DNA of 64,000 bases. It comes from Klebsormidium nitens. Lineage: Eukaryota > Streptophyta > Klebsormidiophyceae > Klebsormidiales > Klebsormidiaceae. A program made the translations under genes and the position numbers. The notes below the pieces were generated by a model. That model had not been told where the DNA came from. It was given only the letters and a program-made list of their open reading frames with translations, and searched no databases. Of the stretch, positions 12,448 to 22,952 are shown in pieces. The stretch covers positions 30,406 through 94,405 of the forward strand of contig DF237160.1 in assembly GCA_000708835.1 (NCBI GenBank), written 5' to 3'. Within the stretch, counting starts at the first letter, position 1, and each line of letters starts with the position of its first letter.

Positions 12448-12475
12448 ACTGGGTTAGGGGCACACTTCACTGAAA
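12448..12475 (+). repeat. direct repeat, right copy, flanking the WDR11 fragment
   Basis: Partner of the copy at 9396-9425, about 3.05 kb apart. It lies about 440 bp upstream (minus-strand sense) of the first recognisable WDR11 block. Confidence 0.5.
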
Positions 12476-12879
12476 CTGGATATGACCGAGCCTAGTCGAA
12501 GCAGCGACTTGATTCGTCATTCGTGTAGGAACCATCAGGATCAGAAGCAGATCGGTGCACGTGCAAAGATGTCTCCTCACATGCCTTGAAGCTTCAAAGA
12601 TCGATAACAAAAAGGCACCGCAAGTCAAGAATCACGACCCTGACACCAGTGCACGAATAATGAAATGTTAAGTTTGAGTCCCGAGAACCCATAACTACAC
12701 CTCAACTGCATCAACCAAAAATATTGAGCGCAGGTGCTGCGGGTTGATTCGACCAATAAGGACAGCACTTACATGTCAATATTGGAGAGGCAGTGGCCAA
12801 AGCGCTCCTGCTGGTCGGGGTAGGGGTTTCGGAGCCGTTAGCCGTGCCTCGTACGTCTGACCGTGCAGTTGTGGGCGCT

Positions 12880-13960
12880 AGTTGGGAGCGCGATTAAGGA
12901 GCCCGAATCTAGTGACCGGGGCGGGGGCCGAGCGGCTGGTGCTGAGGCAAGGATGGACAGCCGGTACTTGCAAAATCTAGAGGGGCACCGCTGGTTGGGT
13001 TTGAAGTCGTTTTGAAGCCAGATCTTGCGACCATTCAGAGAACAGAGGTCGCGGTGATCGGGAGCCTGTACGGAGCACGTGGGGGCAGGCCTGGAGCGGC
13101 GAAGCTGGTCGGGGGCGGCGTCGGAGACCGGGTTCCTACAACCGGGAAAGGGGCCAGAGAGGCTTTGCTAATTGGGGGCGAGAGAGGGAAGCCGGTACTC
13201 GTACTCGGCGCGAAACCCAGAACAGCAGCGCCGGTGAGCGTCGGAAACTAAGCTACCGGTTGGTGCGCCCAAGGCAGAGGCTAGAGCGGCCGCGGTGGTT
13301 GTGGCCGGGGTCGGAAGCTTGTAGGAGCATCCATGGGGGTGGCCAAAGCGGCGAAGCTGGTCGGGGGCAGCGTTGGAAACCAGTTCCTGGAACCAGGGGA
13401 GGGGCCACAGCGGTTTTGCTGGTTGGGGGCGGGGGCGGGGAGGCGGAACTTTTATATGCATGGAACCTAAGCGGCAACGGCAGCTCATTCCCTGACTGAA
13501 TGAGAAGTCAGGGAGCCGGTTCTTACGCCTGTTCGGGAAGCTGGGGCAGGGTTGGAGCGGCTGTGCTGTCTGGGGGTAAGGCTGGGGAGCTGGTGGCTTG
13601 CAACCGGCGCGGAATCTGGAGTTTGGTTCCGGTCTAGGTTAGGGTGAAACCCCCGGGTACTTGCCCTGCGCTGCTTGGGGGACAAGGTTGGGGAAGTCGA
13701 ATTTGGCAGCCGTGCTGGGGACTGGAGTGGCAAAGCCGGCTGGGGGTGGGGTTTGGGAGGAGCTAATTTTGGCAGACCGCTGGTCGTCGGGGTGCCAGTC
13801 CGTGCGAACCGGGAGAGGGGCGGAGGGAGCCAGAACAGGGCGCAGAGCAACGGGGCGCAATCAGGGGCGCCGTGAGGAGCCGGCTCTGGCGGACATGGTG
13901 ATAGGGAACGGATCGGGGTTCCGATTATCGTGACCGAGGCGACGGCGGCCGTGCTGGTCG
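12880..13960. repeat. GC-rich degenerate minisatellite-like field
   Basis: Diverged versions of a phrase like gcggc-n-gctggtcgggg recur at irregular spacing, for example near 12935, 13098, 13350, 13400, 13545 and 13715, often with ggaaccgg-type linkers. The strand is strongly G-biased. Long open frames on both strands here follow from low stop-codon density and do not show coding. Confidence 0.5.
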
Positions 13961-16260
13961 GAAGAGGTTCGAGGACCCAGGAGTTGCGGGCCAGTGCGCC
14001 GCCCACAACATTTGCGAGCTGCGCACAAGAGAACGGTCGTGGTTTTGAAAAAGCAGAAGTCCCCAAGTCGAATGTCTCTACTCAAGTGGACTCGGCAAAT
14101 AGAGCTGGTTGATTTGCCAATGCCAGGAGAAGAAAAGTAATGGTTGCACATCGGAAGGGCTCGAGCATCTGCTAGTCCACCCTCCCGCTTTAGCGCTTCA
14201 CATTCCCGTGGCAGACTGCAATGGTCCGGAAGAATATTATATTCAAAACGAGCAGACTCCTTCTTAACGTCTGAAGGAAAGGTACAGGCCCGATGGGTGC
14301 TGCTCCAATCCAATGAGTTGCGCCGCGAAAGAATGAATGTCAGATGCTGCAAGGATGCCGGTTCTCAACCAACAGATTCAATGTTTTAAACCAACTCACC
14401 ATCAGACAGGGAGTGTGTGCAGGAACTAGCCCTCAGGATTTGAACCTCGTCCTTCCATGCGCGCCCCATCTTTCTCGTCCAGTGTTTCGTCCTAACCATC
14501 TCAAACCATGTACCCAGCCTGTGCGGAAGTAAGGAGGGAAATCAGCCCAGGGGCTTGACTGGTTCACCCAGTGTTTATTCATTGGTCCTCGAGATTCGTA
14601 GGTGCAACAAGTTCTTATCTGTGGGAAAAGTGCTTGCTGAGGCTAGGGAAAGAGAAGAGGTTCCCTTTACTTGCGCAGTCTTTCCTTTATGTTTTCAAGT
14701 GACGCTTTTCCACCAAGCCACTCTAGATGCTGAGGCGGAGAATTTCGTCTTTACAAGGAACCTTCTCTCCAGTCTGAATGCCTGGCCAGCGTCTCCTTCT
14801 GAAGTTGAATGACTCAGCGAGTCTCCTCCAGCAAACAGTTGTCTTCAGTGAGACTCCGGATCAAGGCTGACATGCAAAAGCCCACTTCTCCCGCATCAGC
14901 ATGGCAAAATTGGTCAAAGCTTGAAATTCATTTACTGGTATGGACCACACCGGCTCCAAAGACAAGGCTAACGGTTCAAGTGGAATCGTTGAGTTGTCAG
15001 TAGCACAGAACTTTGATTCTGACCCTTGGGAAACTGCTGCTGCCCTCTTTTCCAGGGAAAGAGTCAACAGGTCTGACTCCCACCTTGAGATGCCGGTGAC
15101 CCTTCACATCACCCACTGAGAAGCCCAGGTTAGGCAGTAAATGCGAAAGTAGACGGTGACCTTTCACAAGGACCACATGGAGAATCCTCACCCCATGGAT
15201 CTTGGATAGCAATCAGTGGCGAACAGCCACAAACCAAGACTCTGCCACCCCAATCTCCCATGCAAAGCAACGCTAGACACTGTGACATGTACAAGCTTTA
15301 GCTGATGACATTGCATGTCATGCTTCGGCCTCGTGCCTTCAAAATGAAGTGGGAGAGAAAGTTGGAATGCATGTCAAGGAACCCTTAAATTGAACTCTTG
15401 AGTTGTATACCATCATACCATTACAATCAAACATAACTCATATGACGCAGTTGGCTGCAGGAAATTTGAGAGTCAGTTTGCCCTCACCTCGGCATGTGAA
15501 TGCAGCACGGGACGCTGTCGCACTCACTCTTCCCATGTGTGACGCAGCGCAGCGGCCACACATATTCATGGAGGCAGAGTTCCATTCTAGAGTCTGATTG
15601 AAGCCGCTGTTGCTGAACTCCCCCTGGTGGATTCATGCGTGTTGCTGCATTCAACGAGCTCGGATAGTCATGTGAGCAGAGCGGGAATGCAAGTCTGCTG
15701 GTGCTCAAGCCCCAACTCGTCAAGCACCTGATGAGAAGGATCACCTGTATTTCTCCGCAACATCTACTTCAACATGTGGTGCTAAATCACATTGGCTTCA
15801 GATTTTCTGTCATCCAGCCATGCATTCTTCCACCTCAAAGTTACACGCTTTGCCGTTCTTCCAACGCCAAGAACAGATACAAGCTCCATTGCTCGGTTGA
15901 TCAGGAGATCATCCACTGGAGTTGCACAATTGTGTGCTCTGCGTTTCAATGTCCGCCTGGTGGGCCACCACCAGTTTGCCTTCCGCAGCTTTTGCCATTG
16001 GACACACAATTATGTTTAGACCAGTGCTCTTGGCTGGCTGTACTACTGTCACGCACTGAAGGCTGTTCAAAGCACTCCCTTCTGATTTTTGCCATAAAAT
16101 GACAAGCTCCGCTGTTCCGCCCAACTTTGGACGGAAATTTTGCAACGGATTGCCCTCCCTGGTTCCAGAGCAGCCAGCTCACTCCCCCCTCACTCCTCGA
16201 AAATTCTCAAATCGTCACAACAATGTCAGAATTGAGCAGGGAAAGATAAAGCAGAGCAGC

Positions 16261-19200
16261 ATGAGGAGTTCTGGTGATAATACGGGTGGTCAAGTTGGTG
16301 GTGCTGCAACGATTCAACCCGACCAGAATGATGGGAAGGGTGGTAAAAAGAGGAAAGAGTTGAATGCGGACCCGAGCGATGATTCAGATTCCAGTGATGT
16401 TGTGAGACGTGAGGAGAGAGCAGAACGTGGGGGCCTCAAGAAAAGCCGAAAGCACAGGAGAAAAAGTTTAGAAAGTAGCCCTCAGAATGATGATGACAGG
16501 GAGCGCGATCGAAGAAAGCGGCGAAGAAAGCGGGAGAAGGAGAGGGACTTTAGCAGCGCTTCATCGAGCGATGATGATGTCAGCTCAGAAGAGGAGGAGC
16601 GAAGGAGGAGGAAGCGTCATAGAAGACGGAAAACTGCGCGCAAAAGGAGGGAGACCAGTAGCAGTGCTTCGGAGTCTGACGAGGACACCGAAAGCGATCG
16701 GAAGAGTAGGAGACGGAGAAAAAAGCGGGCTCGGGTCAGGGAATCAGAATCCGAAAGCACAGACAGCGAAGGCAAGTTGAGGAAGAAGAAAGGGGAGAGG
16801 GGCAAAAAGTCAAGAGATAAAAGCAAGGCTCCGTCAGAGGCGGATAGAAAGAAACTGAAGAAAGAGAAGAAAAAGAAGAAGAAAGAGAAGCTGGGGAGCG
16901 GGGCTGTGACCGACCGCTACGGAAAGTATGGACTGATCAGGGAGGTGGACATGTGGAACAAGCGACCGGAGTTTGGGGCGTGGTTGTCTGAAGTGAAGCA
17001 TGTGAGTCGATGCACGTATGACTCGCTTCTGACGCTAGGGACTTCTGGCCTGAATTCGAGGAAGTGGTGCAAATGCAAATTTCTGTGTTTTTGCTAGCTT
17101 ACGAGTCTGATATCCAGTTTGCTTTCTTAACCCCTCTTGAAATCGGAAGCCCTTTGACGCGAGGTCTTATGTAATGTTCATCTCGTCCAATATTCAACTG
17201 GGTGATGTAGACTTGACATCTCATCTTCTCAGTCACACCTCTTCAGACAGAAACTGAGACTGCTTCTTCTCTGAATGAGGCACCCGTCAACCTTTCCATT
17301 CGTAGCACCTGTCGCACGAGGGCAACAACTCATCCACAGACTTCACGACCTCTTCTGAATTTCCTGAATGGTTGTTTCCAGCTGCGCTCTCTTTCCTATT
17401 TGACACCTGTTTGCTGGATATTGGTTGCCCCTCTGTGAATCAAAGTTGAATTGCCTCCCAAGTACCCTCTTCAGGCGTGGTGGCCAAGCGCCACCTCCTT
17501 CCACAACCAGTCCAATGAAGATGCTGCCAAGCTGCCCCCTCAAAGGCTCAAAGGGTCCAGGACTGTATATTGGATCACCTGACCAATCTACTGAAAACAT
17601 CGAACGAGTGTAAGACATACGTCTCACAGAAATATTTGTTCCGCGCTCGGCCTGCATTTTTAATCGGCGCCCGTATTGACTCCCTCATCCCCTTCGTTCC
17701 CGTCTAGAGACTTTCTTCTAATCCAAAATTTCCGTCACATAGCTCACTTCGGAAGTCTGAAGTAGAAGGACCACTAACCTCACGCCACCTTCCAGCCTGA
17801 GTAAGTGGCTACTTTTCAGACCGGAGAGTGTGCACATCTGCACCCTTCTCTAGACACTCCTTACTCAACCCTACTGTCTCCAATACATCCAGATCCTTCC
17901 TTGCGTTCGCTCCTCCTGCCTTCTTCGCTAATCAACATCGAAACTCTTCCATGATTTCCCCTGCCCACCCTCCTACCCGCCTTCTTCGCTCATCATCGTC
18001 AAAGTTCTTCCACGGGTTTTCTTGATGCCTTCCCCCCGGTCTTCTTTGCAGGTCGACACAGAAGCTTGTCCGCCAATTCCCTTGCTCACCCCCTCTCCCC
18101 ACCTTGTTCCTAGATAAACACCGAAACCGTTCCATAGCTTCTCTCACTCGCCCTTCCCCCCGCCTTCTTCGCAGATCAATATCGAGACTCTCCCCAACCG
18201 TGAAGAGCGAGAGCTGTTCAAAGACTTCATGGAGGACTACAACACGGCGACCCTGCCCTCCAAAAAGTACTACAACATAGAGCTGCATCATAGGAACAAG
18301 GTCGCCAAGATGCACGCGCGGGGGCAGCAGGTGGTCCAAGCGGAGAAAGTGGTCTTTGATGACGAGGCGGAGAAGAGGTGGGGAAGGCTGTTTCTACAGT
18401 TGACTTGCGCGGTTTTGATTCGTTCGAGTTTCGGACCCCAACTGGCCTCCCATGTGTTTGAGCTTCGCTCTTCCACAAGGCAAAGGAGAGTTGTTAAGGA
18501 CTATTGCCGAAAGAGAGTCCAGGTTCTGTCAGGATGCGATGTTTCATACGACTCGTCAGCTGAGAAGACGGGCTCTGTCGAGATGGGAGAGATTCTTGGG
18601 AGACGATTGCCTCGGACCGAACCCGCCCGAAGTTCATGTTGATTTCGCTTCCAGGGAGATGCTAAGGTTTAGAGTCCCTTTATTGCGGGTAGATTTTGCG
18701 TGTTCTCCGGAGAGCGTTCGAGAAAGACGAAACCTTTGTGAGAGTCAGCTTTCTGAAAAACCTCGTGTGGACTGGCTGTGAAAAAAACATCCGTTCTCTT
18801 TGGCTGTGTTTCGAAAGGTTTTGCCCGCTTCGCCACCCGTTCTGGATTTCGGCTTCTTTTAAGCTTCCTTCTGGTGTCTGATCCGTGAGGTCCTCTGTCT
18901 ACCTTTCAACAGTTTGGATGTATCTGGATCTTGGTTACGAGACCTTAGACTGTGCTCCTGTCCTGGGGAAATGCATATCGATGCTCGTTTCAGATCACTT
19001 GCTTCTGTTTTCTCAACATTGTAACGAACCTGTTCGATATGCTTTGAGAGTACATTGTTTTAAAAGCTGAAAACCCAAAAGTTCATTTGGGTGAAGCTTA
19101 CTACCCGCAACCGCACATTGTGTGACCACACGTTCTCGGCCTGTGATTCGCCCGCCTGGCGGCCTTGGTGGGCCCGAGAGCTGAGAGATAAATGAGGTCA

Positions 19201-21457
19201 CCTTGTGTTGAAACGAAGTGACCGGGCGGGCTGAGGCTTGAGCTCGTGTTGTTGCTCACGCTGGGCCTGCTCTGGTGTAGCTGACGTCATGCTGACATAC
19301 TCGATGTTGCGACGGCTGTAAGTTGCCGCATGCGCTGAGCTGCAGCCAAACGAAGGTTACGTGATTCGTTCAGTTATGCTCTGGGAAAAGAACCCATAAA
19401 CCCTAAAGTTCGAAACCAAAACCGTGAAGCTCTGTTTGTGTAAAGGCCTCGAAGTCGCGAATTTGTGAGCGGGTTTGGAGCACGTTTGCGCGGGTTTAGG
19501 ACGCGGGTTTACCTCGTATACACCGCGGCTTTCTGCTAGTTTAGAACGCGATTTTACCCGGAATTCCTGCCTTTTAATCCGCGTGTGTTTTCGCCGCAGG
19601 GTTGAGCTGCAGTGGCAGCCGGACCTCAAGGAGGAGGAAGATGACAAGGCGTACAAGGGTTCACAAAGAAGCATGTTCTGTGAGAGCAACCCTCGAACCC
19701 TAAAACTCCGAACCTTCTTCTGGGCAAACGCCTAGGTCGCCTAGATTGTAAAACCGCGTCCTGACCCGTGTTGCTTTCGCCGCAGGGTTGAGCTGCAGCG
19801 GCAGCGGGACCTCAAGAAGGAGGAAGACTACCAGGCATACAAGGCGTCCATGGCGGCAGGAATGGTATGTCACGTCGGGCACCTGCCTTTAGGCTCATTG
19901 TAGCTTTCTTCATTCAGCATCACAACCGACGTTGTCATAGCGACTTGAATCGAATGCGAACGGCGCTGTGTTTGGGCTCCGGTGGGCTGTTTATCTTTAG
20001 CAACCCAGCCGTCATTCTCAAAGCGGAAGACGCGGTGGCCTTCGCACAACGATGCAAAAGTATAACTGGGGAAGTGAGGTCAATTTGAGGGCTTCTGTGG
20101 AGTCTTCTTGTTGGAAAAGATTGGAAAGCTTCGCACTTACCTCAACGTGCTGTCAGGGATTGAGCAGCGACCGATGTGGACGAAGTGTTAGAGCCTACTC
20201 AAGGTGTTCGAGGATTGAAAGCCCGTAGTGCCTTCCGCTGCCTGCTAGTTCCGGGCCGGACACAGTCAGGCTCGCTGGTCGATCGTTGTTGGCTGCATCA
20301 GAACTACAGACGCACGTTTGCGGCAGACTGAACGGACTGGTTATCGAGCAAAGACAACCGCGTGTTCCTGTCAGTCATCGACCACCAGACGTTTCGCTGT
20401 ACATATTCCACCGGACGCTCACCCAGAAAGGAGAGATTGGAGCTTTACTGAGGAAAAGGCTAAACGGGGCTGTACGCTCACCCAGCAAAAGGAGAGATTA
20501 TGAACGAGTGGAAGAACTAGAACGGAGGCATTCTTTCTTTGCGCCCCAGGCCCAGGACATGCGCGAGCAGGACCACTTGCGCAACGAGATGCAGTACCAG
20601 TACCGGCTGGGCAACATGGAGGTCAGTCTCACGTCATGTTTTCGCCCCTTCTTTTTCGATCTGCTCGTTCCGCACAATTTTCTTTTCTTTTCTGTCGTTT
20701 CGCTTCCTGCTTATTCTCAATCATCTTTTCTTGCCATCCGTCCTCGTTTACTTCGATCACAAAGAGGTTGCAGTTGTCACGACGAAGGGTGGTCCGTTTT
20801 GTCTCTCTTGTCCTGCTTTCTTGATTTCTTTTCCACGTCCCTTGCGACACAAGGACGGCAGTGCGTTTTCGCTTCCCTCACATGGTCGGAATCTGTCGAT
20901 CAGAGCGCCCGTCAGATCATTGCACTTATAGCAGCCCATAGAGGTCGCCCTACAGTCTTTCTATGTTTGAGTCTAATAGTCTGACGAGTTTTGATGTGCC
21001 CAAACTTGGTGAGGCAACGTGCATCATTGAAGCAGGCGGTTTGGTGTTCACGCTGTCAGTGTTCTTCTTCTTCCAAGAGGTGAACGTGAAAGAACAACGT
21101 TGTGAATGAAATTTTTAGAAGGTCAAAATATTCTCCAAGCTCCTCAGCGAAACTCCTTCGCACTTACCGCTAAAGGCTTCGAAATGTATCCAGAAAATAT
21201 CGACCTCTTGGGATGGCCCGCTGCTTGTACGGGAAGGAAAAGGTGATTGTAAAATGATGCTCATGTACCGGCGTCGTTTCCGCCCTTTGTCGGACTACAC
21301 GTACGATCGCATACTTGAGTTGGTCTCTAGTCGCAAGTGACTCGTCAGCAAAACACAGAACGCCCCGCGCAAGCCTGTTGTGCTATTGCACTTGCAGGCG
21401 GTCGATACCATCAAGCGCCGCCTTGCTCCTGAAGACCCAAACACGGTGGTCCCGTGA
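16261..21457 (+). CDS. style cell-cycle inhibitor 1-like protein (SCI1-like)
   Basis: Five exons: 16261-17001, 18175-18377, 19786-19864, 20550-20621 and 21398-21457 (TGA). All phases match, giving 384 aa. An in-frame ATG at 16099 would add 54 residues; I prefer 16261 because the upstream part looks like translated UTR. Exon 1 encodes a highly charged Lys/Arg/Ser/Glu-rich nuclear-type region and ends with the family signature YGLIREVDMWNKRPEF and AWLSEVK. Exon 2 carries FKDFMEDYNTATLPSKKYYN, the other hallmark of plant SCI1 proteins. The tail MQYQYRLGNMEAVDTIKRRL also fits. Tobacco SCI1 is a nuclear protein that restrains cell division in pistil tissue; the role in an alga is unknown. Introns 1 and 2 hold decayed copies of the following exon starts. 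Confidence 0.85.
17911..18163 (+). repeat. about four decayed copies of the exon 2 acceptor and exon start
   Basis: The functional junction CCTTCTTCGCAG|ATCAATATCG at 18163-18184 is preceded by degenerate versions at about 17919, 17980, 18038 and 18101, a period of about 60 bp. Each has a pyrimidine stretch, a ttcttcgc-like end and a relative of atcaatatcgagactct. Most have lost the AG; the copy at 18050 keeps ttgcag. Confidence 0.75.
19600..19660 (+). repeat. diverged duplicate of SCI1-like exon 3
   Basis: The segment after tcgccgcag at 19591-19599 reads VELQWQPDLKEEEDDKAYKG, parallel to the functional exon 3 reading VELQRQRDLKKEEDYQAYKA at 19786. The copies lie 186 bp apart and share the acceptor and flanking intron. 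The copy has no good donor at the matching place and several charge-changing substitutions. It could be a dead duplicate or a rarely used alternative exon. Confidence 0.8.
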
Positions 21458-22952
21458 TCAGGAACGTAGGGGATGTTCCAAGTTTGATGCTTGGTGGCCT
21501 GCTTTTGCTCGTCGCATCTGTCTAGTACCAACTTGCCGATCAGATAAGCATAAGGGGGAAAGTTGCCACACACCCTACACATTCGCTTCCGGCTCGTGGC
21601 GTGCCTCCGTGGTCTCCAGCATCCTGTGCTCTAGGGTCGGTTGTTTCCCGCTGTCACGTGCTCAACGCGGAGGTTGGATGTTTTCGTCATATTGGTGCGC
21701 TTATTATGGCCGCGCTGCGTTGCGCGCCCATCACAAAAGATATAGACGCTGTGTACGTATGGTCAATGAAAGGCCCGCGGCCTGGATGAAGCGGCCCTAG
21801 GCAACCGCGCCGCGGCGCGCCCCACTAGCTGCATATGCATCATGTGATCATTCGTCCTGCATACATGGCCGGGCAGCTGCAATCACAACCCATGCATGGC
21901 ATGGCAACTTGAAGCTAGCATGTCACTTGGTTTGAGTCAACGTACGTTGGTGTACTTATCATGTACCGGCGTCCATGAAGCCGGCCATTAAGATACCGTC
22001 ATCGTTATTTGCGGATATCTTGTGCAAGCCTCAGTGCGCGAAGCTAAGCCTGCTACATTCCCATGCTGCATGCAAAACACGTTACTGATTTATGCGCGAT
22101 CGAGAGCTTATAATCCGTCACGTTATATGTCACGGTGCACTACGTACGTGCACAAAAGCCACGCGTACGCGGCCGCGCGTACGGCGAGTACGTATTAATA
22201 CCGTGATCTGATTGACCAAACTGCATGAGATTGAAGGCGCAATTACGCCTACTAGCTAGCCTGCCTATAGGCCGGCCCTACTACATACTAACCCAGGCTT
22301 GCGGGATTGAATTACATGGATAGCCCACTGAGCCGCGCCGCCGAGCATGCGGGCGCGAACTCAAATGTGCTCAGCGTCCCGCCCTAGCCTCACGCACATG
22401 ATTATACATATCATATTTCGTGCCACTGAGTGGGCGGGGAAGCGGCAATGATACGCCCATAACTCTAAGAGTCAGCGCGTGTCTCAATGAGTCTGTGTTG
22501 CAGGTGCAAAGTGGTTTCGACGATAATCTTGATTCACGTTGGCCAGGCCCGTCGGGAATTTAGTAGATCAAACACTTTGTCACATCCAACATGTACTGCC
22601 CGCATTGAAAGGCAGCGATGCGGGCAAGAAATCAAAACAATAGCTCGAGAAGATGCTTTCCTCTTAAAGAGGCTCCTTCTCTCGCCAAAGTGATGCCTTC
22701 AACCGTGCGGCTAAATTAGTCCTGAGCCTGTGTGGAAGTCTCATCCAAGGTTCGTTTTGGAGGGAACCGAGGTTCTGCGAGGATCCGTCCGCTTCAAACT
22801 CTGTGGTTTCGCCCACCCTTATTCTTCCACCTCGTCTATGGCTAGCAAAAAGCACATCCAACCGCGCTTCAAACCACTAAAAGCAGATGGGCGAGCTGTG
22901 CAAAAGCTCTTCTCTTCAACTCGCAGAGAGTAAGATAGCTACAAACGCAACG
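21458..22952. other. convergent intergenic region, palindrome-rich
   Basis: This lies between the 3' ends of the SCI1-like and isoamylase genes. From about 21780 to 22450 it is unusually dense in 4-8 bp palindromes (gcgcgc, tgcatgca, acgtacgt, ctagctag, ggccggcc types), unlike the flanking genes. No gene, long inverted repeat or tRNA is seen. Confidence 0.5.

Larger units (their letters stand above)
12008..16260. other. 4 kb without a supportable gene
   Basis: No family is recognisable on either strand. The minus-strand stretch at 12240-12430 (RLGELLDLLTVIEGESRD) looks coding-like but matches no part of WDR11 that I know and has no neighbouring exons. 12880-13960 is a GC-rich repeat field. 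14000-16098 shows only short frames. The 162 bp up to 16260 may be 5' UTR, or the first codons, of the SCI1-like gene. Confidence 0.45.

Noticed and set aside
13485-14066. 193-codon minus-strand frame
   Set aside because: Low-complexity translation of the GC-rich repeat field, without family similarity or splice context.
20414-20510. Repeated acgctcaccca and aggagagatt phrases in the SCI1-like intron 3
   Set aside because: A genuine small tandem repeat, but without exon sequence; not evidence for the exon-copy pattern.
22730-22933. Plus-strand frame containing VLEGTEVLRGSVRF, resembling an isoamylase tail
   Set aside because: The true ISA3 last exon is on the minus strand at 22953-23069 and is complete; the plus-strand similarity is short and unsupported.
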